A stretch of DNA of 64,000 nucleotides from Roseiarcus sp963732155 (GTDB taxonomy: Bacteria; Pseudomonadota; Alphaproteobacteria; Rhizobiales; Beijerinckiaceae): NCBI GenBank assembly GCA_963732155.1, contig CAVSYB010000013.1, positions 806,001 through 870,000 on the forward strand. The letters run 5' to 3'. Position numbers and translations under genes: made by a program. Shown here in pieces: positions 1 to 7,435 of this stretch; positions within the stretch are counted from its first letter, which is position 1; each line of letters begins with the position of its first letter. A model generated the notes under the pieces. The model saw only the letters and a list, made by a program, of their open reading frames with translations, did no database searches and was not told the origin of the DNA.

Positions 1-1132
1 GAGGGCGGCTTCCAGCGCAATCGACATTCTCAGGCTGCGCCCGCCAAGCGCAACAGTCGTCACCGACGCACAGTATCAGGCATCCCGGCCTTACGAGCAA
101 CCCGAACGGAGCGCGTCAAGGCGCCGTCGCTCGCAAGCATGTCCGGCGCTGACGGGCTCGGGCAAGGGGTATCGCCGGCGGGTTTCGCCGGCGGAGTCCA
201 AGACGACGCCGCGCACCCTTATTCAAGGGAGCCCAATGGACCGGCCGCCGGATGATTTGACTTCGCCTGCGGACCGCCTTCGATCAGGGCGTCAAGTCCC
301 AAAGCAGGCTATCGTTGGCGTCGCGGAAGCGGTCACCTTTCGAACGCCGTCAAGCAACCATTCGGTATTGCGGTGACGTTGTGTTGAATAGGTCAAGACC
401 GATGGCCTCGACGCGGCATGACTGGCTACGACAACGAAATGCACTGTCGTCGCTATCAAGTAATCGACAAGGGGACGAAGATGGAGCGGCAAAAAAAGTC
501 AAGACGCTACTCCATAAGGCAGCGATGTATAACCACTGCAACATGCGACGTGATGGTCGGCGTTGTGTGTCACCGACTTGAGAGTGGATTCCGCCAATAA
601 GGTTTCGTGGGTGAGCGCGGGCGGCGCCCACGGGCGCTTCGTCGGGGAATGGCGGACAGGAAGGATCGGAACGGAGCAAAGAGGCGAGACACCGGGAGCG
701 AGGGAAGGAAACGGGGCGTCGGTCATTTGCGCGGTTCCGGCGATGAGGGTTTCGACCTATGAAACGGTACTAGGAGCAAGGTCGCAAGGGAGTTGGCGGC
801 TAGTGGGCCCAGATTGTCTGGGCGCGCCGATCGGGCGCGACGAACTCCGATGCCGATAAGCCGCGGGCCGCCTGCCGCCACTGCGTCAGTAAGTTGCTGA
901 AAGCCAGCCATGGCGCTGCTTTCAAGAGCGGTGGCGATGGCCGATTTTGCTGGAATTCCGCGCACCAACCGGGGCTCCGCGTGGCTTCTGGCGCAGTCCT
1001 ACCAATCCATATTAACGATATACCCAATGGGCGGCCGCGAGTCGATAGGCAACGGCAAGTTCGTAGGGCGGATTAACGCGGCGTTACCGTAGTCGTGCGC
1101 CATAAAACCCTACGACCGTCAACGGGCCGCCG
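1..1132. other. Long stretch without a supportable gene
   Basis: This stretch of more than 1.1 kb downstream of the AsnB-like gene contains only short reading frames on both strands, none with recognisable motifs, a convincing ribosome binding site or the strong G/C third-position bias of the real genes nearby. A short duplicated GC-rich element (TCGCCGGCGG twice) lies near 171-193. It may be decayed coding DNA at the edge of the polysaccharide locus, but nothing could be named. Confidence 0.5.
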
Positions 1133-3043
1133 CTAGGCGTTATCGCCCCTGAACCATTCGATGTAGCGCGCGGCCAAGAACGCGAGCATCGCCTGGCGCG
1201 TGTCGTATTCGTTGCCGGAAGCATGCTGCTCGACGGTGCGGCGCGTCAGCATCGCCCGCATGCATGCAAAATCGAAATAGCGCGATAGCCGGCCGGCCTT
1301 TTCCATGCGGTCGATTTCGGCGAGCACTCGCGGCTCGATGCGTTTGGCCATCATCAGGAAGTCCGGACCCATGTCGTCATTGCCCGGCGGGCGGTCCTGG
1401 TATTCGGCTGGATATAAATCCTTGAGCGCGGCGCGCGCCAGATAACGGGTGCGGCCGTTCTTGACATATAATTCCTCGGGGATGGCGAGGCCGAATTCCA
1501 CGACGCGCTTGTCGTGGAACGGCTGCGTAAGTTCGAGGCCGTGCGCGGCGGCGGGAATCGAGCCGCCGGTCACCGCCGCGTTCTGCTGCATGCGAAGCAC
1601 CTGCTCCATGCCGACGCGCATGGATTGGCCCCATTGCGACGGGAACAACGGACGCGCCTGCTTGTTCCTGCCCTCGATGACCTGCCGCGACAACGGCATG
1701 GTCGGTCCGAACAGGCGATGGCCGTTGCGGTAGCGTGTCCACACGGTCATCCAGGATGGCGGCACAAGCCGCAAGAGAACATTGCGGACCAAGGTCTGTT
1801 TCGCGCTTTGGCGCAGATGCCGCCGCATCGCGTGGAATTCCGATCCGAAGCGGCGGAACTGCCCCTTGAGCAGAAAGCGCACCAGCGCGTTTTGGCCGCG
1901 CGGATTGAGGGTGTAGTCGCCGCCGTAGCCGTCCATCACGATCCGCGCGCCGCTCGCTGCGATCTCGGCATACATCGCATCGGTGACGTAACGGTTGGCG
2001 CTGTGGCCTTGGCCGGTTGCAAGAAACCCGCGTTCCATGCCGGTGAAAATGTCGAGGCCTTCGCGCGTGACATAGCGCACGTCGAGATGCGGCATGTGGC
2101 GGCGGCACATCTCCACCCAGCGCCGGGCATGTTTGATGCTGCCGCGATAATCTTCCGGCATGACCGACGAGACGGCGATGAGCTTGCGCCCCTGCCGCGT
2201 CACGACCGGGCCGGCCAGCGCACAGATGGCGCTGGAATCGAAGCCGCCGCCCATGAACAGCCCGGCCGGCCTCGTGGCGCGGCGCAGTCGGCAGGCCACC
2301 GCCTCGCTCAGGACCTTGCGATAGGTCTCAATGTAGTAGGCCTCCTCGCGGCCTTCCTGCGCCGGATCGGCATGCGGCTCCCAGTAACGGCGCGATGCGA
2401 CTGTCCCATCGGAGGTTATTGTCAGCACGGCGCCACCGGGCACGGCGCGAATGCCCTCATAGCCCGTCGTACCGACCTCGCTCGGTTCGTCGAACAGCAA
2501 CCCTTGCACGACGCGCTCTTCCAAGAGCGTTCGCGGCGCCTGCGGCAACGCCCACAGGCCTTTGATCTCCGTTGCGAAGGCAAAGAACCCTTCGCCTTTG
2601 TGATAGAACACATGGCGCTGCCCCATGTGGTCGCGCGCCAGCGTGAGCGTTCCGTTCCGCGCGTCCCATACAGCGAAGGCGAAATCGCCGATCAAATGAT
2701 CAACGCAATCGGCGCCCCATTTTTTGTAGGCCGCGAACAGGAGCGCGCTGTCGGGCATTTCGGACAGCGCCGCGGAGCCGATCGACAGCGCCTCGGCAAG
2801 CGCCTCGCGGTTGTCGAGCCTGAGATCGGCAACGAGAGAAACTTCCGCATCGCGAACCGGCTGAGCGTCGGATATGTCCTCGCGGGTGACGCGCATCATC
2901 AGATGGCCGAGACCGACCGGTCCGGCGCACCATGCCCGAGCCCGGTCGGGACCGAGATGCGCGAGCTGCGCCATTTGGCGATCGAGATCGCGCTGCGCAA
3001 CCGGCTCGCCGTCGAAACGAAATATCCCGCAGATGCCGCTCAT
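1133..3043 (-). CDS. Divergent asparagine synthetase-like amidotransferase with Ser in place of Cys2
   Basis: The 636-residue product has the two-domain layout of class II amidotransferase/asparagine synthetases: an N-terminal Ntn glutaminase-like domain (about 1-200) and a C-terminal ATP-pyrophosphatase domain. It starts MSGICGIF. Aligned with the family consensus MCGIAGI, the catalytic Cys2 is Ser, so glutamine hydrolysis is probably lost or changed. The PPi loop near residue 262 reads MGGGFDSS rather than SGGxDSS. A GYGGD segment and the tail after residue 480 resemble AsnB-like proteins such as lasso-peptide cyclases more than housekeeping AsnB; this is a by-eye judgement. The start is fixed by family alignment; no clear Shine-Dalgarno is visible. 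It is the last gene of the locus. The substrate is unknown: it could amidate a sugar acid or act on a peptide. Confidence 0.85.
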   Translation of the reverse strand: MSGICGIFRFDGEPVAQRDLDRQMAQLAHLGPDRARAWCAGPVGLGHLMMRVTREDISDAQPVRDAEVSLVADLRLDNREALAEALSIGSAALSEMPDSALLFAAYKKWGADCVDHLIGDFAFAVWDARNGTLTLARDHMGQRHVFYHKGEGFFAFATEIKGLWALPQAPRTLLEERVVQGLLFDEPSEVGTTGYEGIRAVPGGAVLTITSDGTVASRRYWEPHADPAQEGREEAYYIETYRKVLSEAVACRLRRATRPAGLFMGGGFDSSAICALAGPVVTRQGRKLIAVSSVMPEDYRGSIKHARRWVEMCRRHMPHLDVRYVTREGLDIFTGMERGFLATGQGHSANRYVTDAMYAEIAASGARIVMDGYGGDYTLNPRGQNALVRFLLKGQFRRFGSEFHAMRRHLRQSAKQTLVRNVLLRLVPPSWMTVWTRYRNGHRLFGPTMPLSRQVIEGRNKQARPLFPSQWGQSMRVGMEQVLRMQQNAAVTGGSIPAAAHGLELTQPFHDKRVVEFGLAIPEELYVKNGRTRYLARAALKDLYPAEYQDRPPGNDDMGPDFLMMAKRIEPRVLAEIDRMEKAGRLSRYFDFACMRAMLTRRTVEQHASGNEYDTRQAMLAFLAARYIEWFRGDNA

Positions 3044-3184
3044 GACGCCGTGTGGCCGTCCCCGTACGGTGATGGAGCGCGCACCAAACCAATCGTCCCG
3101 ATAAGGGCGCGCCGCACGATCAGGGTATCAAGAGGATTCGAATATTGGGCAGCGCCTACGACCTCGACGCCGAGCCGAAAGCGC

Positions 3185-3322
3185 TTACGAATGGCGCGGC
3201 GCCCATATGCGTGCGGCGGCAAAGACGTAGTCGAGATCGAACCGGGACGCAATAACCCGGGTTTTCCTGTCGTGGGCGCCGCACGAAGTGCTGCCGGTCA
3301 GTTGTCCGTCGCGAAGGTTCAT
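3185..3322 (-). CDS. Possible 45-residue small protein upstream of the AsnB-like gene
   Basis: In the 416-base gap between a GT4 gene and the AsnB-like gene one minus-strand frame reads as plausible protein. It begins MNLRDGQLTGSTSCGAHD at an ATG (3320-3322) preceded by GCGGGAATCG and ends in WAPRHS followed by TAA. The same frame stays open upstream to a TGA near 3393, and a TTG at 3361 would give 58 residues. Third positions are about three-quarters G/C. No family was recognised. It could be a real small gene, a precursor peptide for the neighbouring enzyme, or the tail of a deleted gene. The rest of the gap (3044-3184, 3323-3459) shows nothing. Confidence 0.25.
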   Translation of the reverse strand: MNLRDGQLTGSTSCGAHDRKTRVIASRFDLDYVFAAARIWAPRHS

Positions 3323-3459
3323 CGATTCCCGCTTCGCGATCAATTGCTGGATCCATGGCAAGAAGCCCGGGGCGTCGGCGCAAGCCGGTCAGGTCGGCCG
3401 TTGAGCGAAGAGCATGACCTGCAGCCGCGCTTTTCCGGCGTCCCGGACTGCGCGGCGCG

Positions 3460-4728
3460 TCAGGTCGAACCGCCCTGCGAATGTTCGGGGACCGGCGCTT
3501 TCGGAGACGCCGCGTCGAGCGAGGCGATCAAATCGCGCCACTTGTCGATCGCCAATTTTCGCGAAAAATGCGTCTCGATCATCGTGCGCCCGTTTCGGCC
3601 CCATTCGGCGCCCAAAGCGCGGTTGGAGATCATCGATTCAAGGATGTCCGCCAGCCCGTTCGCGTCGCCGGGCCTGACGACGGCGCCGCACTGGTATTTG
3701 GCGACGAGGCGGGCGATTTCCCCCTCCGGATCGGTGATCGACACGGTCGCGCGCCCGGCGGCGGCGATACCATAGAACTTGCTGGGCACGATCATGCCCT
3801 CGAATTCCGAACGAAGCGACAGCCAGTGCGCGTCCGGCACGCTCAGCGAATGCGCGAGCTCGCTCTGGTTCTGGTAGGGCTTGAACAGCGCCAGGCTTTC
3901 AAGGCCCCTGCGCCGCAGCTCCTGTCCGAGCCGCGCATACTGAAAGCCGCCCCCGATGAACAAAAAACACAAATCCCGCCGGGCTTTGAAACGTTCGGCG
4001 GCGGCGAGCACGGTGTCGAATTCATGAACGCGGCCGAGGTTGCCCGAATAGCCGATCACGAATTTGTCCGCGAGGCCCCATTCGCGCCGCAGATGATTGG
4101 CGTCCGGTTCGATGGGGCGGATGGCCTGGTCGTCGACCCAGTTCGGAATGACGCGTATCGATGCGCGGGAAATGTTGCGGCTTGCGACGTAATCGGCCAT
4201 GCCTGAACCGAGCACGACATTGGCCGCCGCGCGGCGCAGCGAGCGGTCGCGCAGACGCATCAGGAGGCGCCCGACGCCGCCGCGGACGAACCGGACGTCG
4301 AGTCTGATCGCGACCTCGGGGTAGACATCCTGCAGCCAGTTGACGATGTGGACGCGCCGGTTTCTTAACAGCCACCAGGCCCAGACCGACAACAACGGCG
4401 GGTCGGTCTTGACGATGACAATGCTCGCGTCGGTCGCTTGCTTGCGCAGCTGGAAAGCGGCCCACCAATAAAACGAAAGGAAATTGAGGAGTCGCAGGAC
4501 GAGCCGTGGGGATTGCCGCCCCATTGGACCGACGCGGTAAATCGCGACGTTGCGCGTCATCTCGCTGCGGTGAAGATGGCCTTGCGGGCCGGCGATGAGA
4601 TTGCGACTGGCGATCACGTGCACGTCATGGGACTCCCCGGCGAGCGAGAAGGCCAGATCCGTGAGAATCTGGCTCGTCGCCGACTGGTCGGGATAAAAGA
4701 AGCGGTTGACGAAGATGATCCTTGCCAT
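3460..4728 (-). CDS. Glycosyltransferase family 4 (WbuB-like)
   Basis: A 422-residue GT-B fold glycosyltransferase. The N-terminus (MARIIFVNRFFYPDQSATSQ) is typical of WbuB-like enzymes that take a nucleotide sugar to an undecaprenyl-linked or surface glycan acceptor. A Rossmann-like donor domain follows, with FVIGYSGNLGRVHEFD near residue 225 and a C-terminal SKFYGIAAAGRATVSI nucleotide-binding segment. The exact sugar cannot be read from sequence. GGAG lies 10 bases before the ATG. The gene is monocistronic-looking on the minus strand: its upstream region holds a perfect inverted repeat (4832-4868), and the opposite-strand YdcF-family gene separates it from the rest of the locus. Confidence 0.88.
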   Translation of the reverse strand: MARIIFVNRFFYPDQSATSQILTDLAFSLAGESHDVHVIASRNLIAGPQGHLHRSEMTRNVAIYRVGPMGRQSPRLVLRLLNFLSFYWWAAFQLRKQATDASIVIVKTDPPLLSVWAWWLLRNRRVHIVNWLQDVYPEVAIRLDVRFVRGGVGRLLMRLRDRSLRRAAANVVLGSGMADYVASRNISRASIRVIPNWVDDQAIRPIEPDANHLRREWGLADKFVIGYSGNLGRVHEFDTVLAAAERFKARRDLCFLFIGGGFQYARLGQELRRRGLESLALFKPYQNQSELAHSLSVPDAHWLSLRSEFEGMIVPSKFYGIAAAGRATVSITDPEGEIARLVAKYQCGAVVRPGDANGLADILESMISNRALGAEWGRNGRTMIETHFSRKLAIDKWRDLIASLDAASPKAPVPEHSQGGST

Positions 4729-5081
4729 CCGCTGTTTCTCCAGCCTGGGGGTCTTGGGGGATTCAGGGGACCCTCGTTTGATCCGCCCGCCGTCCGTGGC
4801 TCCGTCTTTCCTGCCGGCGCCTGACCTCGGGAAGGCGAGTCGGGCGCGCTTTATCGCCGACTCGCCTTATTTCGGGAATTCTTGTCCTGCCCCATCCATT
4901 CATATTCTGTTCTCGACTGGCCGTTCGACGATGCAACTGTTGAGCACGTTGCGATGACGCATCCCCGAGACCGGCCCCGAGGGGCGCCCGTCATCGCGAA
5001 TCCGCGCGCCTTGTCACCGGGCGCGAAAAACCTCAGGCTGCCCGAGCCTTTCCCCGATATTTGCGCGAGGCGAACCGCCGT
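4729..5081. other. Divergent intergenic region with a perfect inverted repeat
   Basis: This 353-base region separates the leftward GT4 gene from the rightward YdcF-family gene, so it should contain promoters for both. No consensus -35/-10 pair was convincing. The outstanding element is a 12-base perfect inverted repeat, listed separately. No coding sequence was supported. Confidence 0.5.
4832..4868. repeat. Perfect 12-bp inverted repeat (hairpin or operator)
   Basis: The arms AAGGCGAGTCGG (4832-4843) and CCGACTCGCCTT (4857-4868) are exact reverse complements separated by 13 bases. It lies about 104 bases upstream of the GT4 start at 4728, so it would form a strong hairpin in that gene's leader if transcribed. 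It could also bind a dimeric regulator shared with the divergent YdcF-family gene. On the plus strand the right arm is followed by ATTT, a weak terminator-like tail. Confidence 0.6.
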
Positions 5082-5876
5082 ATGTTCTTCGTCTTCTCCA
5101 AGCTGCTTTGGCTGGCTGCCGCCCCCTCCAATGTCATCGCTCTTATGATCGGGGTTGGCGTCCTTGCGACCGCGACCCGGTTTCGTCGCGCTGGCTTCGT
5201 CGCCTCGGCGGTCGGCGCCGCCGCTCTGCTGGCCTGCGGATTTGGGCCGGTCGGCATCTGGATTTTGCGCCCGCTCGAGGACCGCTTCGAGCGCCCTGGA
5301 GCTGATTTGGCGGCTCCCGACGGAATCATTGTGCTGGGCGGGGCGATCAAGCCGGCGATGCTTCGATTTCGCGGGGCGCTGGTCCCCGACGGCGCGAGAA
5401 TGACCGAGGCGGTCGCGTTGGCGCGGCGCTTCCCGCGGACCCGAATCGTCTTCACTGGGGGGTCGAGCAATCTTCTGTCCGCGCCGATGCCCGAGGCGGA
5501 CGCCGCCAGGCAGTTTTTCGCCGCCATGGACTTGCCGCCCGAGCGAATGATCTATGAGACGCGCGCGCGCAATACGATCGAGAACGCCGCACTGACCCGT
5601 GCACTCGTCTCACCCAAGCCCGGCGAGCATTGGCTGCTGGTGACTTCCGCGTTCCACATGCCGCGCGCGGTTGGCGTGTTCCGCCACGCCGGCTTCGACG
5701 TGATCGCCTGGCCGGCCGATTATCTCAGCCTCGGTGGACCGAATGAGTTGGCGACGCCGATCGACACGGTGAGCGGCGGGCTGCGCCTCGTCGACGTCGG
5801 CGCAAGGGAATGGATCGGCCTTGTCGCCTATCGTCTCAGCGGCGCGATCGACGATCTGCTGCCGGGCCCAATCTAG
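5082..5876 (+). CDS. YdcF/ElyC-family DUF218 envelope protein
   Basis: A 264-residue protein with two N-terminal hydrophobic segments (from MFFVFSKLLWLAAAP to about residue 60) followed by a DUF218 domain. The DUF218 hallmarks are visible: DGIIVLGGAI, VFTGGSS, the ETRARNT motif near residue 157, LLVTSAFHMPRA and a C-terminal WPADY. SanA/ElyC/YdcF proteins act at the inner membrane in envelope polysaccharide or undecaprenyl-carrier homeostasis; the reaction is not settled. The ATG at 5082 is chosen because GAGG lies 11 bases upstream and the membrane segment then begins at once; a TTG at 5061 is possible. It is the only plus-strand gene inside the polysaccharide locus and converges on the UDP-xylose synthase gene. 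Confidence 0.85.
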   Translation: MFFVFSKLLWLAAAPSNVIALMIGVGVLATATRFRRAGFVASAVGAAALLACGFGPVGIWILRPLEDRFERPGADLAAPDGIIVLGGAIKPAMLRFRGALVPDGARMTEAVALARRFPRTRIVFTGGSSNLLSAPMPEADAARQFFAAMDLPPERMIYETRARNTIENAALTRALVSPKPGEHWLLVTSAFHMPRAVGVFRHAGFDVIAWPADYLSLGGPNELATPIDTVSGGLRLVDVGAREWIGLVAYRLSGAIDDLLPGPI

Positions 5877-6125
5877 GGCGAAGCGGGCTCGGTCATTGGG
5901 CGCGCGATCGATGTCAATCCCTTTGCGCTCATGAAAATGGCGAGCAGGGACGCGTGGCGGACGCCGCGCGCGCGTGACGAACACAAAGACCCCGAATCCA
6001 ACTCGATCAGTGCGACGATGATCAGCTTCCCACCCGGAAATCCATTCGCTTTCGAACGTCTCGCGGATCGCGCGCCGCGCGACGTAAGGAGCTCGGAATC
6101 TTTGGCCCACAGGGACGCGCCTCCA

Positions 6126-7106
6126 TCAGGAGCGACCCAAAGCCAATGCCCGCATCGGTCTCTCGGACAAAAGCTGGTCAAAATAAGCGATCGTCTTGAC
6201 CAGACCCTCGCGCAACCGAGTCTTCGGCTCCCATCCAAGAATCTCTTTGGCCTTGGCGATGTCTGGCCGCCGCTGGCGCGGATCGTCCGAGGGCAACGGC
6301 TCGAAGCTGATTTTAGCCCTCGTTCCGGTCAATTCAATGATGTGCTCGGCCAGCTCCAGGATCGTGAATTCATCCGGGTTGCCGATGTTGACGGGGCCTG
6401 TCATGTCACGGGGCGTATCCATCATGCGCAATATCGCCTCGACGAGGTCATCGACATAGCAGAACGAACGCGACTGGCGTCCGTCCCCGTAAACCGTGAT
6501 GTTCTCGCCTTTGAGCGCCTGGACAATGAAATTGGAGACGACGCGTCCGTCGTGGGGATGCATGCGCGGACCATAGGTGTTGAAGATGCGCGCGACCTTG
6601 ATCGCCAAATTGTGCTGGCGGTGGTAATCGAAGAACAGGGTTTCCGCGCAGCGCTTGCCTTCATCATAGCAGGACCTGACGCCAATCGGATTGACATGGC
6701 CCCAATAGTCCTCCGTCTGCGGATGGATATTTGGGTCGCCGTAAACTTCGGACGTCGACGCCTGGAGAATCTTGATTTTCAACCGTTTGGCGAGACCGAG
6801 CATATTGATCGCGCCGATGACGCTGGTCTTGGTGGTTTGGGTCGGGTCAAATTGATAGTGCACCGGCGAGGCCGGGCAGGCGAGATTGAAGATTTCGTCG
6901 ACCTCGACAAACAGCGGATGCGTGACGTCGTGCCGCATCAACTCCATGCGCTTGTTATCGAGGAGATGCGCGACGTTGTGGCGTGAGCTTGAAAAGAAAT
7001 TGTCAACGCAAAGCACGTCATGTCCCTGATCGAGCAGTCGCTCGCATACATGCGAACCGAGGAACCCCGCGCCCCCAGTGACCAATATCCGTTTCCCCGT
7101 CGTCAT
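6126..7106 (-). CDS. uxs: UDP-glucuronate decarboxylase (UDP-xylose synthase)
   Basis: A 326-residue extended SDR enzyme that would convert UDP-glucuronate to UDP-xylose with bound NAD+ in the cytosol, supplying xylose to the glycosyltransferases of the locus. The N-terminal nucleotide-binding motif GGAGFLGSH, the catalytic Tyr-x3-Lys in YDEGKR near residue 147, TSEVYGDP, and the substrate segments ARIFNTYGPRMHP and GDGRQSRSFCYVDDLV are all present. The length fits the bacterial enzymes. The start MTTGKRILVTGG is supported by GGGAAGCGGAA directly upstream. The nearest minus-strand neighbour upstream is the carbamoyltransferase, about 330 bases away, with a hairpin between them. Confidence 0.95.
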   Translation of the reverse strand: MTTGKRILVTGGAGFLGSHVCERLLDQGHDVLCVDNFFSSSRHNVAHLLDNKRMELMRHDVTHPLFVEVDEIFNLACPASPVHYQFDPTQTTKTSVIGAINMLGLAKRLKIKILQASTSEVYGDPNIHPQTEDYWGHVNPIGVRSCYDEGKRCAETLFFDYHRQHNLAIKVARIFNTYGPRMHPHDGRVVSNFIVQALKGENITVYGDGRQSRSFCYVDDLVEAILRMMDTPRDMTGPVNIGNPDEFTILELAEHIIELTGTRAKISFEPLPSDDPRQRRPDIAKAKEILGWEPKTRLREGLVKTIAYFDQLLSERPMRALALGRS

Positions 7107-7200
7107 TTCCGCTTCCCTTGCGTGTGTGAGGGCACGAATCATTGCGTTCGACGAGATATTCGATCGACTGGTCGTTGTCAGACCTCCGTGAAGGGCGCCG

Positions 7201-7223
7201 AAAGCCCCGCAAAGGGGGGCTTT
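7201..7223 (-). terminator. Hairpin between carbamoyltransferase and UDP-xylose synthase genes
   Basis: AAAGCCCC (7201-7208) and GGGGCTTT (7216-7223) form an 8-base-pair stem with a 7-base loop. Read on the minus strand it lies about 210 bases beyond the carbamoyltransferase stop and 95 bases before the uxs start. The trailing T run is only three bases, so intrinsic termination would be weak; a leader hairpin for uxs is equally possible. Confidence 0.35.
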
Positions 7224-7435
7224 GCGCATTCTTCACGAAACACCGCGCGGCGCCATGACCTTTCCGCGCCCGTCGGGCGGCACATGCCGATGTCATTGTC
7301 GAATTTCTCGTGGTTTTGGACGCCCCGCGTCGGCTTCGGCCGGACACCGGATTGTGGGACGGAGAGGACCGGCAAGTCGACTGCGTCCTCCCCTTCTCGG
7401 TCCTCCTGTCCATCATTCGGCAAACCGGCTGAAGT

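Noticed and set aside
315..1092. Several 60-110 codon frames on both strands in the first kilobase
   Set aside because: No motifs, poor third-position bias and mutual overlap; not supported as genes.
1514..3775. A very long plus-strand open frame opposite the AsnB-like gene
   Set aside because: It is the shadow of the high-GC minus-strand genes; its translation has no family motifs, while the minus strand encodes clear AsnB and GT4 domains.
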